Assembly (NCBI GenBank): GCA_028875245.1
Contig: JAPPEU010000039.1
Location: forward strand, 18,966-82,965
From: Chloroflexota bacterium
GTDB lineage: Bacteria; Chloroflexota; Anaerolineae; Aggregatilineales; Phototrophicaceae
Direction of reading: 5' to 3'
Length of the DNA stretch: 64,000 nucleotides
Below, in pieces: positions 34,283-45,800 of this stretch. The stretch's first letter is position 1. Each line of letters starts with the position of its first letter. The notes beneath the pieces were generated by a model. It ran no database searches. It was given only the letters and a program-made list of their open reading frames with translations, and was not told the DNA's origin. Made by a program: the position numbers and the translations under genes.

Positions 34283-35213
34283 GCTGGATTCGGTTTTCAG
34301 CGATGACTGGGGGGAGGATCATCGCTCGGGCCTGGTTGCGGTGGTGGGGCGGCCCAATGTCGGCAAGTCGACGCTCATAAACGCCATCCTCGGCCAGAAG
34401 ATCGCCATCGTCAGCGCCAAGCCGCAAACGACACGGCAGCGCCAATTGGGCATCTACACCAGCGCCGCGGCCCAGATACTGTTCATTGACAGTCCCGGTA
34501 TCCACAAGCCCAAGACGCGAATGGGACGTTACATGGTCGACGCCGCCCATGACGCCTTGAAAGATGCCGACGTCATCCTGTGGATTCTTGACGCCTCCAC
34601 GCCGCCGGCGGACGAAGATCGACAAATCGCGCGGCTGCTGGCGGAGATCGTGCCCAATACACCGCGAGCGCTGGTCCTGAACAAGATTGACCTGGTCGTC
34701 GATCAGTCCGACTTTGGCGACTTTCTCGCGCTTTGCGCGCATGTAGACGTCTTGAAGACCTGTGCCAAAGCGCGCCGGGGCGTCTCGGAATTGATAGATT
34801 GTCTGATCCCGCTCATGCCGCAGGGCCCGCGTTATTACCCCGCCGATCAACTGAGCGAAAGCAACCTGCGCTTCATCGCGGCGGAGATCATCCGCGAGCG
34901 GATAATCGAAAACACGAGCGACGAAATTCCTCATTCGACCGCAGTGCTGATCAATCGATTCCGCGAAAGAAGCGATATCACCTATATCGAAGCGTCTATC
35001 TATGTCGAGCGGGGCTCGCAAAAGGGCATCATCATCGGGAAGCGCGGGGGCATGATCAAGCGGATCGGCGTAGAGGCGCGCGCCGCATTGGAGGAATTGC
35101 TTGACGCGCAGGTGCATCTGGAGACGCGTGTCAAGGTGCAGAAAAACTGGCGCGGCAATGAGGATTTCATGCGGCGCGTGGGTTACAGCATCCCGAAGCG
35201 CCAGCGCAGTTAA
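34275..35213 (+). CDS. era: GTPase Era
   Basis: 312 residues from the ATG at 34275. Era binds the 3' end of 16S rRNA in 30S assembly. G1 GRPNVGKS is at 25-32, the switch PQTTRQR follows, then DSPGIHKPK and NKIDLV. The C-terminal KH domain has the loop GSQKGIIIGKRGGMIKRIG, with an Arg in the GxxG position (GKRGG). The long upstream frame in the track is not used because it lies inside the overlapping gene. Its stop overlaps the convergent ribF stop. Confidence 0.95.
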   Translation: MSELDSVFSDDWGEDHRSGLVAVVGRPNVGKSTLINAILGQKIAIVSAKPQTTRQRQLGIYTSAAAQILFIDSPGIHKPKTRMGRYMVDAAHDALKDADVILWILDASTPPADEDRQIARLLAEIVPNTPRALVLNKIDLVVDQSDFGDFLALCAHVDVLKTCAKARRGVSELIDCLIPLMPQGPRYYPADQLSESNLRFIAAEIIRERIIENTSDEIPHSTAVLINRFRERSDITYIEASIYVERGSQKGIIIGKRGGMIKRIGVEARAALEELLDAQVHLETRVKVQKNWRGNEDFMRRVGYSIPKRQRS

Positions 35214-36148
35214 CTTGGCGGCGCCGCCCCCAGACTTCGGCGGGTGGCGTCAATATCGGCTTGAATCTGCTTCGTCAGTTCTTCCAATCCGCTGAATTTC
35301 CGCTCCGGGCGCAGGCGCTTCTCGAATGCTAATTCCAGTTGATTGCCGTAAATCTCGCGATTGAAGTCCAGCAAGTGCGCTTCGATGGTGATCGCCTCGC
35401 CGGCGAAAGTGGGGCGCTGGCCGATGTTGGTCGCTGCCGGAAAGCTCTCGCCGCCGAGGCGCGCCCAGGCAGCGTATACGCCGTTCGCCGGAATGATTTG
35501 CTCGGGCCAGACCTCGAGGTTCGCCGTTGGCGCGCCGATTGTTCGTCCACGCTGTTCGCCCAGGACAACCGTGCCGGGCAAGACGTAGGCGCGGCCCAAC
35601 ATTGCTTTCGCCGCTTTCATATTGCCCTTGCGAACCTGGTCGCGAATGCTCGAGCTGCGAATGAATTCGCCGCTGGAATCCCCGCTGATCAGTTTCATCG
35701 CGGTCACCTGGAAACTGCGCTTTTCGCCTTGCGCGCGCAGGAAAGTTATATCGCCTTCGCGCTGGAAGCCCAAGGCGAAATCTGCGCCCACCCACAATTC
35801 CTTGATCCGCAGGCGATCAACCAGGCGGTCAATGAATGCCGCTGCCGGCTGACGGCGGGTCTCGCTGTCAAAAGGGTGGGTAATGACGATGTCCACACCC
35901 AGATTCAGCAGCAGCTCGGCGCGCTGTTCGGGCGTCGTCAGGTAATAGCGCGTATGGACTCGCTCAAGCACTTTGTCGGGATGCGGATAAAATGTAAGGA
36001 CGACCGCTAGCCGGCCCGAGGCGCGGGCGCGCGCGACAAGGCGCTGGATCAATTGCTGGTGGCCACGATGCACACCGTCAAAAACACCAATGGTCAGGAT
36101 TGAATCCGCATCGAGGTTGGCATCATTCAAATTGCGCAAATGTCTCAT
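35210..36148 (-). CDS. ribF: Bifunctional riboflavin kinase / FAD synthetase
   Basis: Makes FMN and then FAD from riboflavin. The 312-residue protein from the ATG at 36148 has the nucleotidyltransferase motif GVFDGVHRGH (21-30) and RSSSIRDQVRKGN. The C-terminal riboflavin kinase domain contains GRTIGAPTANLEV and FPAATNIGQRPTF. It follows truB by 31 bases at the end of the nusA-infB operon, a common position in bacteria. Confidence 0.94.
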   Translation of the reverse strand: MRHLRNLNDANLDADSILTIGVFDGVHRGHQQLIQRLVARARASGRLAVVLTFYPHPDKVLERVHTRYYLTTPEQRAELLLNLGVDIVITHPFDSETRRQPAAAFIDRLVDRLRIKELWVGADFALGFQREGDITFLRAQGEKRSFQVTAMKLISGDSSGEFIRSSSIRDQVRKGNMKAAKAMLGRAYVLPGTVVLGEQRGRTIGAPTANLEVWPEQIIPANGVYAAWARLGGESFPAATNIGQRPTFAGEAITIEAHLLDFNREIYGNQLELAFEKRLRPERKFSGLEELTKQIQADIDATRRSLGAAPPS

Positions 36149-36179
36149 GGTCAGCGCTCGCCGACTTGATGTCATTTTA

Positions 36180-37082
36180 TCAAGACTCGCTTAAGAATAC
36201 CTTGCGCGGTTTCCATTGTTGACCGCGGGGCTCGAGAATTGCCACCAGCTCGCGCTCCGCATCAAAGGCGAAGACGGCGAGATCGTCAACTCGCGGCTGC
36301 CGCTGGATGAATCCGCCGTGGCGCACGCGAACGATGTCTTCGGCATTTAGTTTCACGCGGCTAAAATGCGCCAGCGCGTCATAAGGCGAGATGATGTGTC
36401 GAAGCCATTCATCCCCGCCGCAAGTGACCGCATCCAGCGCGAGACTATCCCGCAGTCTGAAGCTGCCGCTGGCAGTGCGCGTCAAACCCGTCAGATGAGC
36501 GCCCACGCCCAGGGCCGCGCCCAGGTCATGCGCCAGGCTGCGGATGTAGGTCCCCGCGCTGCATTCTATTTCAAGTTCCAAGACGGGGCGGCGCCAGGAC
36601 AGCAGGTTGAGCGCATGTATCGTGACAGGGCGCGCTTCTCGCTCGACCGCCTTCCCCTGCCGCGCCAGTTCGTAGAGCTTTTTTCCCCCGACCTTGATCG
36701 CGCTGAACATGGGCGGGATTTGCTCAATCTCGCCGATGAAGGCTGACATGGCGCGCCGCACATCGGCCAAATCAAGATGGTCGGCGCTTTTGCGTTCGAG
36801 GACATCGCCCGCGGCGTCGTAAGTCGTCGTGGTCGCGCCGAATTCAATCTTTGCGCGATAAACCTTGCGTCCGCGCATGACATACTCGCTGAGCCGCGTC
36901 GCCGCGCCCAGGCAGATGACGAGCACGCCGTCGGCGAGCGGATCCAGTGTGCCCGCGTGCCCCACTTTTTTTGAGCCGGTGAGCGCGCGATAGTGGCGCC
37001 GCACCCGCGCGACCACGTCATGACTGGTCAGATGCAAGGGTTTATCGACGTTTAGAAAGCCGGCGGTCGGTAAATCAGGCAA
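36180..37082 (-). CDS. truB: tRNA pseudouridine-55 synthase
   Basis: Isomerises U55 in the T-loop of tRNAs. The 300-residue protein starts at TTG 37082, which overlaps the nrnA stop region; a longer frame to 37310 lies inside nrnA. The N-terminal GFLNVDKPLHLTSHDVV and VGHAGTLDPLADG (catalytic Asp47) are diagnostic. SAGTYIRSLAHDLG and a C-terminal PUA-like region follow. It lies after nrnA in the nusA-infB-rbfA operon. Confidence 0.94.
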   Translation of the reverse strand: MPDLPTAGFLNVDKPLHLTSHDVVARVRRHYRALTGSKKVGHAGTLDPLADGVLVICLGAATRLSEYVMRGRKVYRAKIEFGATTTTYDAAGDVLERKSADHLDLADVRRAMSAFIGEIEQIPPMFSAIKVGGKKLYELARQGKAVEREARPVTIHALNLLSWRRPVLELEIECSAGTYIRSLAHDLGAALGVGAHLTGLTRTASGSFRLRDSLALDAVTCGGDEWLRHIISPYDALAHFSRVKLNAEDIVRVRHGGFIQRQPRVDDLAVFAFDAERELVAILEPRGQQWKPRKVFLSES

Positions 37083-38082
37083 GCGAGTTGGATCCTTCCG
37101 CGATCGCCTGGCGCGCCAGGGGCAGGACGACATCTTGCGCCTGCTGCAAACTGCCCTCCATCGTGCAGCCCGACGCCAGCGTATGACCGCCGCCGCCAAG
37201 CCGAAACGCCAGGCTGGCGACATCGAAACCGGGCTTGGCCCGGAAGCCAATCTCGACCTTGCCCTCGGGCAATTCCTTGAATACAACCGAGATCTTCGCT
37301 TGATCCACATTCACCAGGTAACTGACCAGACCGCCGTCGCCCGACTTTTCCAGGCCGACCTGCCGTAGATCCCGTTGCGTGATGGTCGCGTAGATCAGCC
37401 CGTTTTTCAGTTGGACCGATGGCAGCGCTCGCTTCCAGAGTTCCACTTCGGCAAAGGGGCGTCGGTTGAGCGTCTGCGCCATGATTTGGGAGAGGGGCGC
37501 GCCTGCGCTCATCAACTGCTGGGCGATCTCCAACGTGCGGCGGTTGGTGGCGCTAATGCGGAATCCCTGTGTGTCGGTGATCAAGCCGGTCAGCAAGGCC
37601 CAGGCCGCGGCCGGCGAGAGTTGGCCGCCGAGATAAGAAATAAAGTCATAGACGATTTCGACAGCGGCGACCGCCTCGGGGACGATCAGATGAATATCGC
37701 CGAAACCCGTATTGGTGGGGTGATGGTCTAAATTGATGACCTTTCCGGCGTTTGCCATGCCATAGGCGCCGGCGCGGCCGATTCGCTCAAGATCGCTGGA
37801 ATCGAGCGCGATCATAAGATCAAATTTGCCCTGGTCCACTTTGGGCAGAACCGTGTCGCTGTGGGGGATGAAGCGCAAGTCCTGCGTTACGCCGTCGTCG
37901 ATGGCCGCGCTGATGTCTTTTCCCATGTCTCGCAGGGGGCCGGCCAAGCCCAGAAGGGAGCCAACGGCATCGCCATCGGGCGCGATATGAGAAACGAGGA
38001 GAATCGTCTCTGACTCAGCGATGGCAGCGGCCGCCGCCTCCCATTGCGGCTCAGCGCGCCGCGCTATTGTCCGCGCGCTCAT
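37075..38082 (-). CDS. nrnA: DHH-family oligoribonuclease / pAp phosphatase (NrnA-like)
   Basis: Degrades short oligonucleotides (nanoRNA) and 3'-phosphoadenosine 5'-phosphate. The 335-residue protein has the DHH metal site: H32, D36 and D38 in SHIAPDGDAVGS, D94 in ALDSSD, and D119-H120-H121 in NLDHHPTNT. The C-terminal DHHA1 domain ends in GGGGHTLASGC. The ATG at 38082 overlaps the rbfA end by 32 bases. The rbfA-nrnA-truB order matches many Gram-positive-type operons. Confidence 0.9.
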   Translation of the reverse strand: MSARTIARRAEPQWEAAAAAIAESETILLVSHIAPDGDAVGSLLGLAGPLRDMGKDISAAIDDGVTQDLRFIPHSDTVLPKVDQGKFDLMIALDSSDLERIGRAGAYGMANAGKVINLDHHPTNTGFGDIHLIVPEAVAAVEIVYDFISYLGGQLSPAAAWALLTGLITDTQGFRISATNRRTLEIAQQLMSAGAPLSQIMAQTLNRRPFAEVELWKRALPSVQLKNGLIYATITQRDLRQVGLEKSGDGGLVSYLVNVDQAKISVVFKELPEGKVEIGFRAKPGFDVASLAFRLGGGGHTLASGCTMEGSLQQAQDVVLPLARQAIAEGSNSLA

Positions 38083-38437
38083 CGTCCGCGACTTCGGCCG
38101 GGATATCGAGATTGGATATGATGCTGTTAATGCGATCGGCCCGCGCCAGGGTGCTGTCCCAATAGAAGTGCAGTTCCGGCGTGTTCCGCAGGCGTATTCG
38201 TTTGCCAACTTCGCGGCGCAAGAAGCCGCCCGCGCGCCCCAGGCCCCGCATCACATCGGGCTCGCGGTCTTCGTCGCCCATCGCGCTCACATAAACTTTC
38301 GCAACCATCAACTCTGGATCAAGGCTGACTTCTGTCACGGTAATGTCCTGCAGGCGCGGGTCGGAAACCTCTCGCAGCAGCAGTTGGCTGAGAATCTGAT
38401 GAATGCGTTCGCTCATGCGTCGCCGCTTGATGGTCAT
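38051..38437 (-). CDS. rbfA: Ribosome-binding factor A
   Basis: A 128-residue KH-type protein needed for late 30S maturation. Key segments are RRRMSERIHQILSQLLLREVSDPRL, VTEVSLDPELMVAKVYVS and LRLRNTPELHFYWDSTL. It follows infB by 9 bases and overlaps nrnA by 32 bases. Length and motifs match the family. Confidence 0.93.
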   Translation of the reverse strand: MTIKRRRMSERIHQILSQLLLREVSDPRLQDITVTEVSLDPELMVAKVYVSAMGDEDREPDVMRGLGRAGGFLRREVGKRIRLRNTPELHFYWDSTLARADRINSIISNLDIPAEVADDERADNSAAR

Positions 38438-38446
38438 GCCGCCGGC

Positions 38447-40258
38447 TCAAGTCACGCGCTCGCGCACGAAAAATTCGATGACATCGCCTTCTTCAAAATC
38501 GCTGACGCCGTCCAATCCGATGCCACATTCAAATCCGGTGCGGACTTCTCGCACATCATCCTGAAAGCGTTTGAGCGAGGAGACGCTAACATTGTTGTGG
38601 ATGGTTTTGTCGCCGCGTTTCACGCGCGCCCTGGCGTTGCGGCGCGCCTCGCCCTTGCGGATGATGCTGCCGGCGATGACGCCGCTGCGGGGTATTCTGA
38701 AGGTTTGAAGCACTTCGGATTCGCCAATGACCCGATTGACGAATTTGGGCTCAAGCATGCCATGCAAGGCCAGCTCAATATCTTCGAAGAGTTTGTAAAT
38801 GATGTTGTAGCGCCGTATCTCGACGCCCTGCACATCCGCCGACGCCTGGGCCGCGATGTCCACGCTGACATTGAATCCGAAAATGATGGCCTTGGACGCG
38901 CTGGCCAGCATGACGTCGGATTCGGTGATTCGCCCGACCTCCTGGCGCAGCACGCGCACGGCGATGCCCTCTTCGTTGCGCTCCGAGATATTGACCAGTT
39001 CGTCGGTGATGGGCTGGATGGAGCCCTGTACATCCGTTTTCAAGATAATTGAAAGTTCTTTTGCGGCGCCCGTTTGGAATTGCTGCAAAAAGTCTTCCAG
39101 GGTCATCGATGGCTGGACTTGCCCATCGACATCGCGCGCGCGTTCAGCTTCACGGCGGTCTTCCGCGACGCGCCGGGCGGTCTTTTCATTCACCGTGATT
39201 TCGAACATGACGCCGGGCGCCGGCGGGGAATCGAGACCGAGCACAGCCACCGGTGTTGACGGGTCGGCGCGTTTCACTGCTTTGCCGGCCGAATCGAACA
39301 TTGCTTTGATCCTGCCATAAGCCGTGCCGGCGACGATGGCGTCCCCGCGCTGCATCGTTCCATTCATCACCAGAAGCGTGGCCATCGTGCCCTTGCTCCT
39401 GTCAACTTCGGCTTCGATCACCGAACCGCGCAGCCTGCCCTTGGGGTTGGCGACAATCTGATTCTCATCGGCGACCAGAACCAGCGCCTCGAGCAAATCC
39501 TCGACGCCTTCGCCAGCCAAGGAATTGACCGGCACCATGATTGTACTGCCGTCCCAGTCATCGGGTATCAAGTCAAGGTCGGCCAATTGCTGCTTGACCA
39601 GGTCAGGATTGGCGTTGGCGCGGTCCACCTTCGTGATGGCCACCACCAGCGGGACGTTGGCGGCGCGCGCGTGATCAAGCGCCTCGCGCGTTGTCGGCAT
39701 GACGCCGTCATCCGCGGCCACGACCAGGATGGCAATATCGGCGCCCTGCGCTCCCCGGGCGCGCATGGCTGTGAACGCTTCGTGACCGGGCGTATCAAGG
39801 AAAGTGATGGTGTGGCCCGCGTGTTGGGCTTGATAAGCGCCAATGTGCTGGGTGATGCCGCCGGCCTCGCCTTCGGCGACAGCGGTCTTGCGGATCGTAT
39901 CCAGCAGCGTGGTTTTGCCGTGATCGACATGACCAAGAATTGTGATGATAGGCGGCCGGGGCGCCAATGCTTCGGGCGCTTCGCCCGCATACATCGCGCT
40001 CCATTTTTCTTCGCGCTGCTCGGCGCGCTTCTCTTCTTCGTGTGCGGCGGCGACCGCGCTGGCGGATTGAGCGCTGAAGCCCAGTTCCTCCACGACGATG
40101 GCGGCGGTATCAAAGTCAATCTGCTGGTTGATTGATGCCATGATGCCGTTTGAAATCAGCGTCTTCATGACATCGATGGGGCTGCTGTCTATCAGTTCGG
40201 CCAATTCGCGAACTGTGAGATAATCCGGTACGAGGACAATCTTGCTTGCTTCTGCCAT
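38447..40258 (-). CDS. infB: Translation initiation factor IF-2
   Basis: A GTPase that places initiator tRNA on the small subunit. 603 residues, a short form with a single IF2-N domain (about 8-60). The G domain has GHVDHGKT (109-116), DTPGHEA and NKTD-like TKVDRAN. Domains 3 and 4 follow, ending EFFVRERVT. The long low-complexity N-terminal extension of many bacterial IF-2s is absent. It follows ylxR after 71 bases. Confidence 0.95.
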   Translation of the reverse strand: MAEASKIVLVPDYLTVRELAELIDSSPIDVMKTLISNGIMASINQQIDFDTAAIVVEELGFSAQSASAVAAAHEEEKRAEQREEKWSAMYAGEAPEALAPRPPIITILGHVDHGKTTLLDTIRKTAVAEGEAGGITQHIGAYQAQHAGHTITFLDTPGHEAFTAMRARGAQGADIAILVVAADDGVMPTTREALDHARAANVPLVVAITKVDRANANPDLVKQQLADLDLIPDDWDGSTIMVPVNSLAGEGVEDLLEALVLVADENQIVANPKGRLRGSVIEAEVDRSKGTMATLLVMNGTMQRGDAIVAGTAYGRIKAMFDSAGKAVKRADPSTPVAVLGLDSPPAPGVMFEITVNEKTARRVAEDRREAERARDVDGQVQPSMTLEDFLQQFQTGAAKELSIILKTDVQGSIQPITDELVNISERNEEGIAVRVLRQEVGRITESDVMLASASKAIIFGFNVSVDIAAQASADVQGVEIRRYNIIYKLFEDIELALHGMLEPKFVNRVIGESEVLQTFRIPRSGVIAGSIIRKGEARRNARARVKRGDKTIHNNVSVSSLKRFQDDVREVRTGFECGIGLDGVSDFEEGDVIEFFVRERVT

Positions 40259-40329
40259 CCCTACCTCCTTCAGTTTTGACGACCGTTCGAGGCAGGGCAG
40301 GCCAGCCCGCCTCCGTCAGCTGTGTCGCA

Positions 40330-40590
40330 TCATGATGGTGTCATCTGCCGCAGGTAATCACGGTCTTCTTCGCTCAATTCGCGGCGAAGGGCTTTGCTCA
40401 CCACGGGCCTGGCAGCCGCCAACATCCAGCAGTCGGCATTGTCACAGAGATAGGCGCCGCGGCCGCTCAGCTTGCCCGACGGGTCAACCCGCAGTCTTTC
40501 CGCCGTGAATACCAAGCGCGTCAAAGCTCTTTTGTCGGTCTTCCTGCGGCACACGGCGCAACTGCGCTGCGGCCTGTGCTTGCTTCGCAT
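40330..40590 (-). CDS. ylxR: YlxR-family RNA-binding protein (RnpM)
   Basis: 86 residues with the family core RSCAVCRRKTDKRALTRLVF, LSGRGAYLCDNADCW and a Lys/Arg-rich C-terminus. YlxR proteins sit between nusA and infB in many bacteria and bind RNA, in some species modulating RNase P. It lies exactly there, 21 bases after nusA. Confidence 0.92.
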   Translation of the reverse strand: MRSKHRPQRSCAVCRRKTDKRALTRLVFTAERLRVDPSGKLSGRGAYLCDNADCWMLAAARPVVSKALRRELSEEDRDYLRQMTPS

Positions 40591-40611
40591 AGGCCTTCTT
40601 TGCGATCTCGC

Positions 40612-42627
<2,016 letters not shown>

Positions 42628-42694
42628 GTCGCCTCACTCCAGATGCCGAGCTTCGCGAGATTGCGGCATTCGCTATAACCCCATATAAAACGAA

Positions 42695-42713
42695 AAGTGG
42701 GGGGCTCCCACTT
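42695..42713 (-). terminator. Hairpin in the nusA leader (attenuator candidate)
   Basis: On the minus strand AAGTGGG pairs with CCCACTT around a 5-base loop, followed by TTCGTTTTAT. It lies about 20 bases after the predicted transcript start and about 70 bases before the nusA ATG, so it could terminate early and tune operon expression. Confidence 0.45.
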
Positions 42714-42738
42714 CTTGCGAAAACTTACCTATAACCGG

Positions 42739-42767
42739 ACTATACCATGCAGTGCGGCGGTCGTCAA
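42739..42767 (-). promoter_or_regulatory. Sigma-70-type promoter of the nusA operon
   Basis: On the minus strand TTGACG (42767-42762), a 17-base spacer, then TATAGT (42744-42739). Each box is one base from consensus at optimal spacing. It is the best-supported promoter in the window. Confidence 0.75.
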
Positions 42768-42844
42768 GGTACGTCGCCCGATGACGGTCTAAAGCCAGGC
42801 GCGCCCTTGACTTGTTCGGGCAGCGTCGAAGCCGCGCGCAAGCG

Positions 42845-45800
42845 TCATCCCCGCGGGAAGGGAGGGAACTTGACTATCCTGGCGGCGGCTGAATCGCTGA
42901 CATAAACGAAGCCGTCTTCATCAACCGCGATGCCGCCGATGTCCGCGAATTGCCCCCGCGCGCTTGCATCGCCCGATTCGGCGAATGCGCCAATGCAATC
43001 GCCGGCTGTTGTATAGACGAGAATCCGTTTGCCGTCGGGGTCGGTGACATAGAGAAAATCTCTCGCCTCATCCAGCGCGAGATAGGGTCGGTTGGAGGTC
43101 GCGTCATACCAGCCGCGCGCGCGGAAATTCATCAAATGCGCGCCGCTCACATCGAAGACGGCGATACGGCGATTCCAGGTGTCGGCGATGAACAGCCGCC
43201 CATCGCTGTGGATGGCGATGCCACTCGGTTCGTCCAGTTCGCCCGGGCCGCTGCCGCCGCCGCCAATATCATGCAGATGCCGCGCCCCATCCTCCTCCAG
43301 CATGTATACGCGGATGCGCTTGTTGCCGGTATCGGCGATGAAAACGCGATCTAAATCGTCCAGAGCCACATCTCTCGGACCCCAGAAACCGTCCGTCGGC
43401 TCGACGGGCGCGTCGAAGCCATATTCGCCGGCGGCGCCCCAGGACGAGCGCAGTTTTTCTTCCGGGTCAATTCGCAAGATGCGGTAATTCCAGGTATCGA
43501 CCACCAACAGATCGCCATTCGCAAGCGCGATGACGCTGTTGGGCCGGTTGAAGGCGAATGACCCCGCATCGCCGATGATTCTGTCGAGCTGCCCGTCTTC
43601 GCTGTATTTGTAAACGCGATTGGCCTGTGCGTCCGCCACATAAACGAAATCGCCAGCGGCCGACAGACCCAGTGGATTCCCCATGTTCTGGCCGGCCGTG
43701 TCAAATATGAGGGTGGGAGTGATCGGCTGCCAATTGGCGACGCATTGATTGACCTCGGCCGGGATATTGCTCGGCACATCGCCGTCGCCCAGGCCATACT
43801 CCCAGATCTTGGAGGCGAAGTCTTTTCGAATATAGACGTGCATACGATCGGAGACCGGCCAGTTGGTCAATGTAAAGTCCTTGCCGGTCGCCTCGGCATA
43901 TTCGTCGTAATCGCGCGACCACCAGATATCAAAGATGCCCCGACGCAGCGCCGCCGCGTCCTCGTTTTCAGGCGAGAAATCCAACGCGTTCAAGATGCGC
44001 TGCGGGGTCAAGTTGAAGTATTCCTGCATCGGCCACCACATGCGCATGTGATCGCGCCGCAGATAATGATCTTCCAGAATCGGTTCCACATCGCCGCGAT
44101 GGCCGGCGCCGACGACCACGAATACAGCATCCTGCGTGTTCTGCACGGTTGGATTGCCGCCCACAAAAACGGCATCGGTAAAGTCACGGAAATACCAGCT
44201 GTAGGGCCAGGACACTTCATCGTCGTAAGCGAATTTCAAATCCATGCCATCGGTCATGCGCAGGCTCATCTCTTTGATGTCGTCCAGGACCCACTTGACG
44301 GCGGGCGACGCATGCGCGTAGACCAGCAGTTCGGTCGGCAGATCGTAATTGATGAACGACGCCATCCAGGCCGCCCGAAAGGTGACGATGCTGAGCAGAG
44401 CGAAAATCGACGCGGCGCAAATGCGGCGAATGTGCATCCAGCTCGTCAGGCGCGCCACGCGCATCAGCAGATAACCCAGGCCGGCGGCGGCGAATAAAGA
44501 CCCCAGCCAGGAATAGCTTCGCTCGAGCTGCGCTTTTTCCAGGCCGGCGAAGGGTGGGTCGCCGGCGACGAACGCGCCGACAACTTGCGCGACGCAGATT
44601 AGAAAGGCGGGCATCAGCAGCAGCGCCAACCAACCGCGGGATAAAAAGCGGGATCTGTCGATGCGCGACAGTACGCCACCGAAATACCAGGCGGTGATGA
44701 GAATCATGGGCGTAGTCAAGTGTGTGCCGAGCCAGGGCATCTTTTCGCCTGCCAGCGAATAACCGACCAGGTTCAAAACCGCCCACCAGGCCAGCAAAAG
44801 CAGGAACGGCAACCGATTGAGCTTATCGTCGCTTTCGCTTGCATCAGCCATCTGCGCGGCGGGCGCGCTGTCGATCGCCTCCTCCGGATCCGCCTTCGCC
44901 TCGCCAAGGTTTGCTCGCGCCGGTTCCGCGTCGTCGCTTATGTCGCCCACCGTCGACAAAGTATCAGCATTCACGGGTTCGGATACGGCGTCGGCTTCAG
45001 CGAGCTCATGATCGCGGCGGCAATTTTCGCTGGCGATAATTCGCCCCCGGCGAGCCTTCCAGAAACAGGTCAAGCCGGCGAACATCGCGCTGACGCTGCC
45101 CACTATGGGCAGGAATTCATAGGTCGGGAGAATTATGAGCAGATAATAATATTGCGGTTGACTGCCGCGCCGGACGCCTTGCTGTTCCAGCCAATAGCCG
45201 AGGCTGTAGATCATGCCCGTGCCCAGGCCGGCGATGTTGGTGAAAACGGTGGTGAAGAATAAGGCGAAGAGTATGTGGAAAACTGCCGCCGCGATCAGCC
45301 AGCGCTTCCAGTTCCAGGTGAGGCCAATAACCAGCGATAGCGTCATAAGCGGGGCGAACGCGAATGCCCCGACCATAAATTGCCCGACCTGTGATGCCGT
45401 TCCCATATTAGGCAGGCCGGCGAACAAATTGTACAAGCCTGCCGGCAGGGACTGCGCCAGGGCGGCGTATTCCAGGCTGGCGCCGCCCATCAGACGGACG
45501 AAGAGCGCGGTCGTCCAGGGCAGAATCAGCGTGACAATCAGGACCAGGATATCAACTTCGGGAAACTGATGCAGAAAAGCCCAAAGGCCGCGTTTTTCCG
45601 TCTTGTCTTCGGCTCGCTTGTCTTCGAGCGCGGCGCCGCGGCGCGCATCGCGCAAGAGATATCCGGCGGCCGCGAGCGCGACCAACCACAACGCCAGACC
45701 GGGCGTCCAACGTATCGCCGGGCCGGTCTCGGCGCCCGCCGCCTCACCGGCCTCAGCATCCGGCAGGGCGGGCTCTGCCGTTTCCGTCGCCGTCGGGAAA

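Larger units (their letters stand above)
42628..42844. other. nusA operon promoter and leader region
   Basis: The 217-base gap between nusA and the next minus-strand gene. It contains the consensus promoter at 42739-42767 and a terminator-like hairpin at 42695-42713. Nothing else is recognised. Confidence 0.6.
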
